Source: Paludibacteraceae bacterium
GTDB taxonomy: Bacteria; Bacteroidota; Bacteroidia; Bacteroidales; Paludibacteraceae
DNA: 36,810 nucleotides
Direction: 5' to 3'
Assembly: GCA_016292775.1 (NCBI GenBank)
Contig: JAEDFN010000014.1
Location: 1 to 36,810 of the forward strand
In this document: piece by piece, positions 1 through 8,606 of the stretch
Numbering within the stretch: position 1 is the stretch's first letter
Layout: every line of letters starts with the position of its first letter
Notes under the pieces: model-generated
Seen by the model: the letters and a program-made list of their open reading frames with translations, nothing else
Database searches by the model: none
Told to the model about the DNA's origin: nothing
Made by a program: the position numbers and the translations under genes

Positions 1-750
1 ATTGGTAGTGATGATAAGATTAATGCCTTTATTAGAGTAAAGCAACTTCAAGATGAAGAGTTTAATACATCTCATAATTTAATTTTCTGTACAAAACAAG
101 GTATAGTTAAGAAAACTGCACTTGAAGCATATTCCCGCCCTCGACAAAATGGTGTAAATGCAATTACTATTAGAGAAGATGATCAAGTAATACAAGTACG
201 ATTGACTAACGGTGATGATGAAATAATCTTAGCTTCTAAAAATGGTAAAGCAATTCGCTTTAATGAGCAGACTGTTCGTGTAATGGGTAGAAATGCAACC
301 GGTGTAAAAGGCATGACCTTGGAGGATGAATTGGATGAAGTAGTCGGTATGATTGCCGTACCTAAAGATAGTACTGATAGCGTACTGGTTATTAGTGAAT
401 TAGGTAATGGAAAACGCTCTTTACTCGAAGATTACCGTATTACAAATAGAGGTGGTAAGGGAGTAAAAACTATCAATATTACTGAAAAAACCGGTAAATT
501 GGTTGCAATAAAGAGTGTTAACGACGATAATGATATTATGATAATAAAGAAATCAGGTGTCACAATTCGTATTCATGCAAAAGATATAAAAGTAATTGGT
601 CGTGCTACACAAGGAGTTAACTTGATTACATTAAAAGATGGCGATCAAATAGCTTCTGTATGTAAAGTGATTGCGGAGGAAGAAGATGTGATAGATAATA
701 TCAATGAATCAAATGAAACCGGTATCGATACTGAAAAAACGGAATCATAA
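1..750 (+). CDS. gyrA: DNA gyrase subunit A, C-terminal part (5' end outside window)
   Basis: The reading frame is open from base 1, so this is the last 249 residues of a longer protein. It consists of beta-pinwheel repeats of the GyrA C-terminal domain: successive blades end in motifs such as GRNATGVKGMTL and GRATQGVNLITL, with RITNRGGKGVKTI between them. This domain wraps DNA and gives gyrase its negative-supercoiling activity; the N-terminal breakage-reunion domain with the active tyrosine lies upstream of the window. The protein ends in an acidic, Asn-rich tail (EEEDVIDNINESNETG), common in GyrA. ParC is the alternative, but the regular repeats of the GyrA type and the length of the pinwheel favour GyrA. 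A TPR protein gene follows about 70 bases downstream on the same strand. Confidence 0.93.
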   Translation: MGSDDKINAFIRVKQLQDEEFNTSHNLIFCTKQGIVKKTALEAYSRPRQNGVNAITIREDDQVIQVRLTNGDDEIILASKNGKAIRFNEQTVRVMGRNATGVKGMTLEDELDEVVGMIAVPKDSTDSVLVISELGNGKRSLLEDYRITNRGGKGVKTINITEKTGKLVAIKSVNDDNDIMIIKKSGVTIRIHAKDIKVIGRATQGVNLITLKDGDQIASVCKVIAEEEDVIDNINESNETGIDTEKTES

Positions 751-820
751 TAAACAATTAAACTCATGCACATTAATAAAGTCAAAAATAATAGAAATTG
801 AAAAATTAAATATTATGTAT

Positions 821-2059
821 ATGAAAAGATTATTTTTAATTTTAGCGTCATTATTTTTTATAGTAGTCGCAGGATATTCACAAAAAAGTAATGTGAATGC
901 AGCAAAAAGCAAAGCATCTTCATTAGAAAATCCTGATTTTAATACAGCAAAGCAATTGATAGAAGAAGCTTTGGTTAATGAAGAGACAAAGGGTAGTGCA
1001 AATACTTGGTTTGTAGCCGGTTATGTTTATGAAACTTCATCAGATGCCGAATTTACCAAAATAAAACAAGGTTTAGGTGGAGATATGGTTCTTGCAGGTG
1101 AAGATGCTTTAAAGGCATATGACTACTACTTAAAAGCTTATGAATTAGATCAACTGCCTAATGAAAAAGGAAAAATAAAACCGAAATTTTCTAAAAAGAT
1201 TCAATTATCCTTTTTAAAGTTCTATAGAGAAGATATTTTTTATTACTACGGAGCAGAGAAATATAATAAACATGAATGGTTAGATGCTATGAAAGCATTT
1301 GAAAAACATACGCAAATATTGGATATTCCATTTATGTCTACAGTTAAAGATCTTCCTTTGAAAGACACATTATATTATGAAAAGAAATTTTTGACTGCTC
1401 AGAGTGCATGGGGAGGAAATCAATTTGCTGATGCTGTTCGTGTTTTTACAGAATTGAAAGATAAAGGATATCAAGAAAATCGCGTATATCAATCAATATG
1501 TGAAATTTACAAAAACGATTTAAAAGATACAGTTAATTATTTTAATACATTGTTGGAAGGAAATAAAAAATTGCCTCATGAATTTTATTATATCGGTGGT
1601 ATTATCAATCATTATATAAAAATTGGCCAACCGCAAAAAGCTATAGAGTATCTGGATTTAGCTATTAAAGATAATCCAACAGATGCACAATTATATAATG
1701 TATACGGTACCATATTGGAAGAAGAAAAAGATTTTGATGGGGCAATGAAATATATTGATAAAGCTTTGGAATTGGATTCTAATAAATCTGAATTTTGGAA
1801 TAACAAAGGTAGATTAATTTATAACAAGGCATTTATGTTGGAGCAAGAGAGCTTTGACTTAACAGGAAAAGAGTTGGCTTTAAAAGAAAAAGAGTTTGTA
1901 GATCTTTATCAACAATCTATCCCTTATTTCCAAAAAGCAATTGAATTGAATCCTGATGATTATGAGTCTTTGAAGACTTTAAAAAGTCTTTATTACAGAT
2001 TATATTCTCAGTTCCATTTAAATCAGTATCAAGAGTTGTATAATCAGCTTTCTAATTAA
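821..2059 (+). CDS. Secreted tetratricopeptide-repeat protein
   Basis: A protein of 412 residues that opens with a signal peptide (MKRLFLILASLFFIVVAGYSQ, cleavage probably after the SQ at about residue 21), so it acts in the periplasm or at the outer membrane. The remainder is helical with TPR-like units, clearest at about residues 245-320 (alternating YYIGGIINHYIKIGQPQKAI, DAQLYNVYGTILEEEKDFDGA and SEFWNNKGRLIYNKA blocks) and near 360-385. TPRs usually mediate protein-protein contacts; the partner cannot be told. I chose the ATG at 821 (an alternative ATG lies two codons earlier at 815) because the signal peptide begins there; upstream codons overlap gyrA. It follows gyrA, an arrangement I recall from other Bacteroidales, and a strong terminator closes the unit. 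Confidence 0.85.
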   Translation: MKRLFLILASLFFIVVAGYSQKSNVNAAKSKASSLENPDFNTAKQLIEEALVNEETKGSANTWFVAGYVYETSSDAEFTKIKQGLGGDMVLAGEDALKAYDYYLKAYELDQLPNEKGKIKPKFSKKIQLSFLKFYREDIFYYYGAEKYNKHEWLDAMKAFEKHTQILDIPFMSTVKDLPLKDTLYYEKKFLTAQSAWGGNQFADAVRVFTELKDKGYQENRVYQSICEIYKNDLKDTVNYFNTLLEGNKKLPHEFYYIGGIINHYIKIGQPQKAIEYLDLAIKDNPTDAQLYNVYGTILEEEKDFDGAMKYIDKALELDSNKSEFWNNKGRLIYNKAFMLEQESFDLTGKELALKEKEFVDLYQQSIPYFQKAIELNPDDYESLKTLKSLYYRLYSQFHLNQYQELYNQLSN

Positions 2060-2084
2060 TTATAAATATTTTTTTGATGATAAT

Positions 2085-2118
2085 AAAAAGCTGCACCAAA
2101 AAGGTGCAGCTTTTTTTT
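2085..2118 (+). terminator. Rho-independent terminator after the TPR gene
   Basis: A perfect 9-bp stem AGCTGCACC (2089-2097) and GGTGCAGCT (2103-2111) with a five-A loop, flanked by A residues upstream and a run of eight T downstream. It closes the gyrA/TPR transcription unit. Confidence 0.93.
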
Positions 2119-2335
2119 CTTGAATAGTATTGATTGGTTGGTTGAGTATGGTTAATCAAGTTTATATAAGTCTTATTTATCATAATGTAAATTATGATTA
2201 TTTTGGGTGACATTTGAATGTATCAAGTTATTTATAGAGGTTTACGATAATTTATATGTATAAGAATAAAGAACAGCTAGAATAATTTGTTGGAAATTAT
2301 TGAGTAAATTTACTATGATAATAAAAGAAAAATAC

Positions 2336-2343
2336 TAACTTTG
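2336..2343 (+). promoter_or_regulatory. Bacteroidota -7 box upstream of the small membrane protein and valS
   Basis: TAACTTTG matches the TAnnTTTG consensus exactly. It lies about 57 bases before the ATG at 2400. No clear TTG is seen at the -33 distance, so it rests on the -7 box alone. Confidence 0.6.
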
Positions 2344-2399
2344 TATTTTGTAACAAGCGTAAATAATAATTCTAAAATACTAGAAATAACTGATTGAAA

Positions 2400-2777
2400 A
2401 TGAATAAGAAAAAGATTTTATTAATCGTGTTGAGTATACTTTTAGTTGGTTTTTTAGTATTCTTTTATTTCCGTTTTTATTTTGTATTTGGAGAAGGTGT
2501 TAAAGCCGGTCAGATAAATTATGTGGAAAAGAAGGGATACATTTTTAAAACTTATGAAGGAAAAGTAATACAATCCGGATTTAAAAGTTCAAAGTCAGGT
2601 AACTCTACTATCCAAAATTATGAATTTCGTTTTTCAATAGAAAATTCAGATCTGGCAGATTCATTAATGAGATGCTCCGGCAAAGAGGTTGAGTTACATT
2701 ATAAAGAGTATTTCGCTCCCCTACCTTGGCGAGGATATAGTGAGTTTATAGTAGATAGTATAGTTGCTGTACATTAA
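2400..2777 (+). CDS. Small membrane-anchored protein of unknown function
   Basis: A 125-residue protein. Residues about 7-29 form one hydrophobic helix (ILLIVLSILLVGFLVFFYF), followed by a soluble domain of roughly 95 residues with GVKAGQINYVEKKGYIFKTYEG near its start and a conserved-looking FRFSIENSDLADSL block. This resembles a small family widespread in Bacteroidales that is sometimes labelled 6-phosphogluconate dehydrogenase in databases; nothing in the sequence supports that enzyme activity, and I take the label to be an error. The topology is probably N-in with the soluble domain in the periplasm. An upstream TTG at 2394 is possible, but the ATG is preferred. The gene ends 15 bases before valS and is probably co-transcribed with it. 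Confidence 0.75.
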   Translation: MNKKKILLIVLSILLVGFLVFFYFRFYFVFGEGVKAGQINYVEKKGYIFKTYEGKVIQSGFKSSKSGNSTIQNYEFRFSIENSDLADSLMRCSGKEVELHYKEYFAPLPWRGYSEFIVDSIVAVH

Positions 2778-2792
2778 ATTTTTTATATAACA

Positions 2793-5405
2793 ATGGAATT
2801 AGTAAGTAAATACGAACCACAAGAAATTGAAAATAAATGGTATCAATATTGGCTTGATCATAAATATTTTTCCAGTAAACCTAATGGTAAAAAACCTTAT
2901 ACAGTTGTAATACCCCCTCCTAATGTAACCGGTGTGTTACATATGGGTCATATGTTGAATAATACTATTCAAGATATTTTGGTGCGTCGTGCAAGAATGA
3001 ATGGATTTAATGTATGTTGGGTGCCTGGTACAGACCATGCTTCTATTGCTACCGAAGCTAAAGTAGTTAATAAATTGTCTTCTTTGGGTATTAGTAAAAA
3101 AGATATAACCAGAGAGAAATTTTTAGAACATGCATGGGAATGGACTAATGAACATGGTGGTATTATTCTAAAACAATTGCGCAAGCTTGGTGCATCGTGT
3201 GATTGGGATAGAACTACTTTTACTATGGATGATGTTCGTTCTGAATCTGTAATAAAAGTTTTCTGTGATCTGTATGAAAAGGGATTGATATATAGAGGTG
3301 TTCGTATGGTTAATTGGGACCCGAAAGCTCTAACTGCTCTATCGGATGAAGAGGTAATTTTTAAAGAACAACATGGAAAATTATTCTATTTAAAGTATAA
3401 AGTAGTTGGAGAAGATACATTTGCTATAGTGGCAACTACACGTCCTGAAACTATTATGGGAGATACAGCAATGTGTATCAATCCGAATGATCCTAAGAAT
3501 GCACATTTAAAAGGCAAAAGAGTAATTGTTCCATTGGTAGGCAGAGAGATACCGGTTATTGAAGATGAATATGTTGATATTGAATTTGGTACCGGTTGTT
3601 TAAAGGTTACTCCTGCACATGATGTTAATGACTATATGTTAGGAGAAAAATACAATCTTCCTTCAATAGATGTATTTAATGATAATGGAACAATAAGTGA
3701 GGCTGCCGGTATGTATATCGGTATGGATCGTTTTGAGGTTAGAGAGCAAATTGTAAAAGATTTGGATAATGCCGGTTTATTGTATAAAGTGGAAGATTAT
3801 ACAAATAAAGTTGGTTTTTCAGAGCGCACAAATGTTGTAATAGAGCCAAAACTCTCTATGCAATGGTTCTTGAAAATGCAGCATTTTGCAGATTTGGCTT
3901 TACCTCCTGTGATGAATGATGAAATTAAATTTTACCCTTCAAAATATAAAAATATATATTCTCATTGGTTAGAAAATATTAAAGATTGGTGTATCAGTCG
4001 TCAATTATGGTGGGGACATCGTATTCCTGCATATTATTTGCCGGAAGGTGGTTTTGTAGTTGCTGAAAACATCGACCAAGCATTGGAAAAAGCAAGAATT
4101 AAAACAGGAAATAATAATTTACAGTCATCAGATTTGCGTCAAGATGAAGATTGTCTTGATACATGGTTTTCTTCATGGTTATGGCCAATTTCTATTTTTG
4201 ATGGAATAAGAAATCCCGGCAATGAAGAGATTAATTATTACTACCCTACTTCAGATTTGGTCACTGCTCCTGATATTATCTTCTTCTGGGTTGCACGTAT
4301 GATTATGGCAGGTTATGAATATTGCGATAAGATGCCATTTAAAAATGTATATTTTACAGGAATTGTTAGAGATAAACTGGGTCGAAAAATGTCAAAATCT
4401 TTAGGTAACTCTCCTGATCCATTGGTTCTTATAGAGAAATATGGTGCAGATGGTGTACGTATGGGTATGATGCTTTCCGCTCCAGCCGGTAATGACATAT
4501 TATTTGATGAGGCCTTATGTGAGCAAGGTAGAAATTTTAACAATAAAATTTGGAATGCATTACGTCTTATAAAAGGTTGGCAAGTTGTTGATTGCGAGCA
4601 ATCTGAATGTAATAAATTATCAATACAATGGTTTGAAGAAAAATTAAAACAAACAATTGTTGAGATAAATGATGATTTCAGTAAATATAGAATTTCTGAT
4701 GCATTAATGCTTGTGTATAAGTTGTTTTGGGATGAATTTTCCGCATGGTATTTGGAAATGATTAAGCCTGCTTATCAACAACCTATCGATAAAGTTACTT
4801 ATGAAAAAACTATTGAGTTTTTTGAGATATTAATGCAACTCCTCCACCCTTTCATGCCTTTTATTACAGAGGAGATTTGGCATATTCTTAAAGATAGAAC
4901 GGAAGATGATTGTATAATGATATCTCAATTACCTAATGTAGATGGTTTTAATGGTTTTATAATATCTGATATCAATATTGTTAAGGAAATAATTGTAGGT
5001 ATTCGCACTATCAGAAAAGAGAAAAATATTCCATTTAAGGATGCAATTACTTTAGCTGTTAAAGGTAATCATAATGATTTGTATAATTCTATGATTATTA
5101 AAATGGGTAATATTAGTAATATAGAAAAGGGTGAAGTTTCCGGAATTTCAATGTCATATATGGTAGGTACTTCTGAATATTCGGTAGTTTTAAATGAGAA
5201 TATTGATGTAGAAGCCGAGGTTAAGAAAATAGAGGCAGAAATTGAATATTTAAAAGGATTCTTGGCTAGTGTGATGAAGAAGTTGAACAATGAAAAATTT
5301 GTTGCAAATGCAAAACCGGAGATTGTAGAAATGGAAAGAAAGAAACAAGCGGATGCAGAAAGCAAGATAAAATCATTGACAGAGAATCTAAATAAATTAA
5401 AGTAA
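2793..5405 (+). CDS. valS: Valyl-tRNA synthetase
   Basis: Charges tRNA-Val with valine in the cytoplasm using ATP. The 870-residue protein is of normal length for the family. The class I signatures are present: the HIGH-type motif is HMGH at residues 50-53, after PPPNVTGVL, and the KMSKS loop (GRKMSKSLGN) is near residue 532. Between them lies the CP1 editing domain (TTRPETIMGDTA, then GCLKVTPAHDVND), which hydrolyses mischarged Thr-tRNA. DLVTAPDIIFFWVARM, just before KMSKS, is typical of ValRS. The last 65 residues form the ValRS C-terminal coiled coil (VEAEVKKIEAEIEYLKG). It is the distal gene of a unit with the preceding small membrane protein and is followed by its own terminator. Confidence 0.98.
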   Translation: MELVSKYEPQEIENKWYQYWLDHKYFSSKPNGKKPYTVVIPPPNVTGVLHMGHMLNNTIQDILVRRARMNGFNVCWVPGTDHASIATEAKVVNKLSSLGISKKDITREKFLEHAWEWTNEHGGIILKQLRKLGASCDWDRTTFTMDDVRSESVIKVFCDLYEKGLIYRGVRMVNWDPKALTALSDEEVIFKEQHGKLFYLKYKVVGEDTFAIVATTRPETIMGDTAMCINPNDPKNAHLKGKRVIVPLVGREIPVIEDEYVDIEFGTGCLKVTPAHDVNDYMLGEKYNLPSIDVFNDNGTISEAAGMYIGMDRFEVREQIVKDLDNAGLLYKVEDYTNKVGFSERTNVVIEPKLSMQWFLKMQHFADLALPPVMNDEIKFYPSKYKNIYSHWLENIKDWCISRQLWWGHRIPAYYLPEGGFVVAENIDQALEKARIKTGNNNLQSSDLRQDEDCLDTWFSSWLWPISIFDGIRNPGNEEINYYYPTSDLVTAPDIIFFWVARMIMAGYEYCDKMPFKNVYFTGIVRDKLGRKMSKSLGNSPDPLVLIEKYGADGVRMGMMLSAPAGNDILFDEALCEQGRNFNNKIWNALRLIKGWQVVDCEQSECNKLSIQWFEEKLKQTIVEINDDFSKYRISDALMLVYKLFWDEFSAWYLEMIKPAYQQPIDKVTYEKTIEFFEILMQLLHPFMPFITEEIWHILKDRTEDDCIMISQLPNVDGFNGFIISDINIVKEIIVGIRTIRKEKNIPFKDAITLAVKGNHNDLYNSMIIKMGNISNIEKGEVSGISMSYMVGTSEYSVVLNENIDVEAEVKKIEAEIEYLKGFLASVMKKLNNEKFVANAKPEIVEMERKKQADAESKIKSLTENLNKLK

Positions 5406-5425
5406 AAATTTATTTTTCTAATATA

Positions 5426-5460
5426 AAGGAGGTTGAATATTAATTTCAATCTCCTTTTTT
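5426..5460 (+). terminator. Rho-independent terminator of valS
   Basis: Stem AAAGGAGGTTGAA (5426-5438) pairs with TTCAATCTCCTTT (from 5445), with one G-T wobble, and is followed by a T run. It lies 20 bases after the valS stop. Confidence 0.85.
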
Positions 5461-5502
5461 ATTGTGGTATATTTATGCAATTAATAAGATATGAGCACAA
5501 AA

Positions 5503-5535
5503 AAATAAAGCTGCACTATAAGTACAGCTTTATTT
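5503..5535. terminator. Bidirectional terminator between valS and the oxoacid:ferredoxin oxidoreductase operon
   Basis: AAATAAAGCTGCACT (5503-5517), loop ATA, AGTACAGCTTTATTT (5521-5535); one mismatch. T runs follow on both strands, so it can stop the convergent oxidoreductase operon coming from the right and any read-through from valS. Confidence 0.85.
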
Positions 5536-5555
5536 TTTATTTATGGAATAGGTAA

Positions 5556-6101
5556 TTACCAAAGTTTTTCGATAATTTCACCACCTTTAATCATAGCAGC
5601 TTCGTTAGCAGGCAATAATTTGTGGTGACGTTCAGGTAATGATTTCTTTAATCCAAGCATTACGTTATCCATGTCAACAACAGGATCTATTTTAAGAAGA
5701 CCACCTAAAACAAACATATTGAATGTTTTGTTTTGATTAAGGGCAGCGGCAGTATCTGTTGCAGCAATGCGATAAACACTAATATCTTTACGTTCAGGAA
5801 TACGAGTCATACCATTAGGGTCGAAAATAAGTATACCACCCGGTTTTACTTTTGGCTCGAATTTATCCATAGAAGGTTGATTAAGAACAACCACGATATC
5901 ATATTTTTGGAGTAAAGGAGAACTGATTGGGTCATCAGACAATATAACTGTTACGTTAGCAGTACCTCCACGTTGTTCTGGACCATAAGCAGGCATCCAA
6001 GTAACTTCTTTGCCTTGCATCAAACCTGCATAAGCAAGAATTTTACCCATAGATAATACGCCTTGACCACCAAAACCAGCTATTATAATTTCTTTTTTCA
6101 T
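5556..6101 (-). CDS. 2-oxoacid:ferredoxin oxidoreductase, gamma subunit
   Basis: A 181-residue gamma subunit (KorC/VorC/PorC-gamma family) of a CoA-acylating 2-oxoacid:ferredoxin oxidoreductase. The N-terminal IIAGFGGQGVLSMGKILAYA (residues about 6-25) is the family signature. GRGG-type core residues appear as PAYGPEQRGGTANVTVI, and a conserved FDPNGM lies in the middle. The length is normal. The gamma subunit contacts the alpha subunit and helps form the CoA site. It is the last gene of the four-gene operon, 82 bases after the beta subunit, a wider gap than between the others. The set is most often annotated as 2-oxoglutarate (KorABCD) or 2-oxoisovalerate (VorABCD) oxidoreductase; substrate cannot be settled from this subunit. 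Confidence 0.93.
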   Translation of the reverse strand: MKKEIIIAGFGGQGVLSMGKILAYAGLMQGKEVTWMPAYGPEQRGGTANVTVILSDDPISSPLLQKYDIVVVLNQPSMDKFEPKVKPGGILIFDPNGMTRIPERKDISVYRIAATDTAAALNQNKTFNMFVLGGLLKIDPVVDMDNVMLGLKKSLPERHHKLLPANEAAMIKGGEIIEKLW

Positions 6102-6183
6102 ATTTCTTATAATAACCTCAAATAGGGAAACCTAAATGAGAAATTTTACGGTTAAAACTATATTAAAATAATAGTAAGAGAAA

Positions 6184-6969
6184 TTATTTCTCTTCATAAT
6201 GAGCTTTTTCAGTGTCTTTAATGTCACCGAGAGGATATTTAGCAAACATATGCTCTTCCATCCAAGCATTAGCTTGAACTGGAGACATTTTCCAACCTGA
6301 GTTACAGTGAGATACAAATTCTACGACAGAAGTACCTTTACCATCGATAGAGTTTTGGAATGCTTTACGAATAGCTTTTTTGGCACGAATGATATTCGCG
6401 GTTTTGTGAACTGATTGACGAGTGATATAGCAAGTACCATCAATTTCTTTCAAGAGAAGAGAAATTTTGAGAGGGAAACCATATATATCAGTATTACGGC
6501 CATAAGGGCAAGTAGCAGTTTTCATACCCTCAAGAGTAGTAGGAGCCATTTGACCACCGGTCATACCATAAATACCGTTATTTACGAAGAAAATTACGAT
6601 ATTTTCACCTCTATTACAAGCGTGGATAGTTTCTGCAGTACCGATAGCAGCTAAGTCACCATCACCTTGATAAGTAAATACAACTTTATCAGGCATAAGA
6701 CGTTTGATAGCTGTAGCTAAAGCAGGAGCACGGCCGTGAGCGGCTTCTTGCATATCAATATCAAGATAGTTATAAGCGAAAACTGAGCAACCTACAGGAG
6801 CGATACCAATAGTTTTATCTTGAATGCCCATTTCTTCAATAACTTCGGCAATTAATTTATGGATAACACCATGAGAGCAACCCGGACAATAGTGCATTAT
6901 ATTGTCAGTTAAAACTTTAGATTTGCCATATACTAAGTTTTCAGGTTTAATGATATCTTCTTTAGTCAT
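6184..6969 (-). CDS. 2-oxoacid:ferredoxin oxidoreductase, beta (thiamine-diphosphate) subunit
   Basis: The 261-residue beta subunit binds thiamine diphosphate and decarboxylates the oxoacid. CPGC at residues 28-31 fits the conserved cysteine region. The ThDP/Mg motif starts with QGDGDLAAIGTAE (GDGD at 102-105) and ends with VNNGIYGMTGGQ (Asn130-Asn131). The C-terminal part carries the KorB-like SVVEFVSHCNSGW block. It starts 11 bases after the alpha subunit stop. The sequence belongs to the KorB/VorA branch rather than pyruvate oxidoreductase, since the complex is split into separate alpha, beta, gamma and ferredoxin chains and carries the short beta form. Branched-chain oxoacids or 2-oxoglutarate are the likely substrates. 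Confidence 0.93.
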   Translation of the reverse strand: MTKEDIIKPENLVYGKSKVLTDNIMHYCPGCSHGVIHKLIAEVIEEMGIQDKTIGIAPVGCSVFAYNYLDIDMQEAAHGRAPALATAIKRLMPDKVVFTYQGDGDLAAIGTAETIHACNRGENIVIFFVNNGIYGMTGGQMAPTTLEGMKTATCPYGRNTDIYGFPLKISLLLKEIDGTCYITRQSVHKTANIIRAKKAIRKAFQNSIDGKGTSVVEFVSHCNSGWKMSPVQANAWMEEHMFAKYPLGDIKDTEKAHYEEK

Positions 6970-6980
6970 AGCTATGAAAC

Positions 6981-8057
6981 TTATTTAATAATTTGAGATT
7001 TTAAAGCTTCAAGGGCTTCTTCGGCAGAAGGAACACTACCACCTTGACGGCCATAGAAACCAACAGGGCGTTTACCATTAACAGCAAGGCGAACATCTTC
7101 TACCATTTGACCTGCACTCATTTCTACAGACATAAAACCTTTGACTCTTTCTGCTAATTCTTGAATTTTCTTTTTAGGGAATGGGAATAAAGTAATAGGA
7201 CGGAGAACGCCGACTTTAATTCCTTCAGCACGAGCAATTTCTACAGCGTGTTTACAAACGCGAGCAGAAGAACCGAATGCAACGAATACATATTCTGCAT
7301 CGTCAAGCATGTACTCTTCGTATCTAACCTCATTTTCTTCAATAAGTTTATATTTAGCTTGAAGACGATTGTTTGTTGCTTCCATTACTTCAGGCTCAAG
7401 AGCAAGAGAAGTAATAATGTTTCTTGGACGGTTAACTTTACCGGTAGTAGCCCATGGGCATTGAGCGATAAGCTCTTCCATAGAACGACGTGGTTTGAAT
7501 GGAGGGAGAACAACTTTTTCCATCATTTGGCCGATAACACCATCAGAAAGCATAAGAACAGGGTTTCTGTATTTGAATGCCAAATCAAAACCAAGACTTA
7601 CGAAGTCTGCCATTTCTTGAACACTTGATGGAGCAAGAACAATCATATGATAGTCACCATGACCACCACCTTTACAAGATTGGAAATAATCGGCTTGTGA
7701 AGGTTGGATAGTACCAAGACCAGGACCTCCACGCATTACGTTAAGAATTAAACAAGGAAGCTCTGCAGCTGCGATATAAGAAATACCTTCTTGTTTAAGT
7801 GAAACACCCGGAGATGAAGATGATGTCATAACCATTTTACCGCAAGCAGCACCACCGTAAAGCATATTGATTGCTGATACTTCACTTTCTGCTTGAAGAA
7901 CAACCATACCAGTTGTTTCCCAAGGTTTTAGTACTTGGAGGGTTTCCATAACCTCAGATTGAGGGGTAATAGGATAACCGAAATAGCCATCGCAACCGCT
8001 ACGTACAGCAGCATGAGCGAAAGCCTCATTACCTTTCATTAATTTAATTTCTTCCAT
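6981..8057 (-). CDS. vorB: 2-oxoacid:ferredoxin oxidoreductase, alpha subunit (VorB/KorA type)
   Basis: A 358-residue alpha subunit. The N-terminal block GNEAFAHAAVRSGCDGYFGY followed by PITPQSEVMETL is the substrate-side pyrimidine domain of the family. MVMTSSSSPGVSLKQEGISY and the glycine-rich VMRGGPGLGTIQPSQADYFQ follow. The C-terminal half (YVFVAFGSSARVCKHAVEIA) is the transketolase-C-like domain. The length and motifs match what is usually annotated 3-methyl-2-oxobutanoate dehydrogenase subunit VorB; 2-oxoglutarate specificity (KorA) is the main alternative. The enzyme links oxidative decarboxylation of the oxoacid to reduction of ferredoxin and release of acyl-CoA in the cytoplasm, typical of amino-acid-fermenting anaerobes. 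It starts 16 bases after the ferredoxin gene. Confidence 0.92.
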   Translation of the reverse strand: MEEIKLMKGNEAFAHAAVRSGCDGYFGYPITPQSEVMETLQVLKPWETTGMVVLQAESEVSAINMLYGGAACGKMVMTSSSSPGVSLKQEGISYIAAAELPCLILNVMRGGPGLGTIQPSQADYFQSCKGGGHGDYHMIVLAPSSVQEMADFVSLGFDLAFKYRNPVLMLSDGVIGQMMEKVVLPPFKPRRSMEELIAQCPWATTGKVNRPRNIITSLALEPEVMEATNNRLQAKYKLIEENEVRYEEYMLDDAEYVFVAFGSSARVCKHAVEIARAEGIKVGVLRPITLFPFPKKKIQELAERVKGFMSVEMSAGQMVEDVRLAVNGKRPVGFYGRQGGSVPSAEEALEALKSQIIK

Positions 8058-8073
8058 GACCTTTGAACAACTT

Positions 8074-8298
8074 TTAGAGTGTTACTTTATAAACAGTTAA
8101 ACAAGCATCCGGACATACATAACCACAAGAACAGCAACCTACACAAGCGTCTTCATTGACCATTTCTGCATAGTTGTATCCTTTGGCATTTACTTGAGAT
8201 GCTAATCCCAAAACTTTAGATGGGCATGCTGCTACGCATAATCCACATCCTTTGCAGCGTTCGCGATCAACGACTACTGCACCTTTGAATTTTGCCAT
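8074..8298 (-). CDS. vorD: 2-oxoacid:ferredoxin oxidoreductase, 2x[4Fe-4S] ferredoxin (delta) subunit
   Basis: A 74-residue ferredoxin with two complete cluster motifs: Cys15-x2-Cys18-x2-Cys21-x3-Cys25-Pro, and Cys52-x2-Cys55-x2-Cys58-x3-Cys62-Pro. Extra cysteines at 56 and 66 flank the second cluster. It carries electrons from the thiamine-diphosphate site to external ferredoxin. It is the first gene of the operon, and its ATG is preceded by a leader of about 60 bases from the promoter at 8367-8374. All four subunits are present in the order delta-alpha-beta-gamma, which supports a functional complex. Confidence 0.95.
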   Translation of the reverse strand: MAKFKGAVVVDRERCKGCGLCVAACPSKVLGLASQVNAKGYNYAEMVNEDACVGCCSCGYVCPDACLTVYKVTL

Positions 8299-8366
8299 AG
8301 TATTAAAAATTTGTTAAAGTATTTGTTTTATATTTTGTGCTTTATACTGTTGCATAATTCACACCG

Positions 8367-8374
8367 CAAATATA
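8367..8374 (-). promoter_or_regulatory. -7 box of the oxoacid:ferredoxin oxidoreductase operon
   Basis: On the minus strand the bases read TATATTTG, a full match to TAnnTTTG. It lies about 70 bases upstream of the ferredoxin ATG. No convincing -33 TTG is visible. Confidence 0.6.
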
Positions 8375-8536
8375 AGATTTTTTTTTGAGATATTAAATAG
8401 ATTCCACTATTTTTTTTATTATATCATTTTGATATATATTTCTCTTTATAATGGCTGTTTATCTATTATTATTTCTAATTCAATTCCATTTTTGATACTA
8501 TTTTCAACCTTATAATTTTGATGTTATAATATTATA

Positions 8537-8579
8537 TGAAAAAAAGGTCTTTCACTTTTATAAAAAAAAGGAAAGACCT
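8537..8579 (-). terminator. Rho-independent terminator of the thrS-M13 peptidase unit
   Basis: Stem AGGTCTTTC (8545-8553) with GAAAGACCT (8571-8579), a loop of 17 bases that is mostly A/T, and a run of T on the minus strand beyond 8545. It lies 27 bases after the peptidase stop. Confidence 0.85.
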
Positions 8580-8606
8580 AAAATTAATTATTGTATTTTT
8601 TGAATA

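Larger units (their letters stand above)
2060..2399. other. Intergenic region with terminator and promoter
   Basis: The stretch between the TPR gene and the small membrane protein holds the terminator at 2085-2118 and a promoter -7 box at 2336-2343. Between these, about 2119-2335 is AT-rich and I see no open frame, RNA gene or repeat in it. Confidence 0.7.
8299..8606. other. Intergenic region between the ferredoxin gene and the M13 peptidase gene
   Basis: It contains the oxidoreductase operon promoter (8367-8374) and the peptidase terminator (8537-8579). The part between (about 8385-8530) is very AT-rich and I find no gene, RNA or repeat in it. Confidence 0.7.

Noticed and set aside
704..814. 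N-terminal extension of the TPR protein overlapping gyrA
   Set aside because: The signal peptide begins at 821, and the upstream codons read the gyrA end in another frame.
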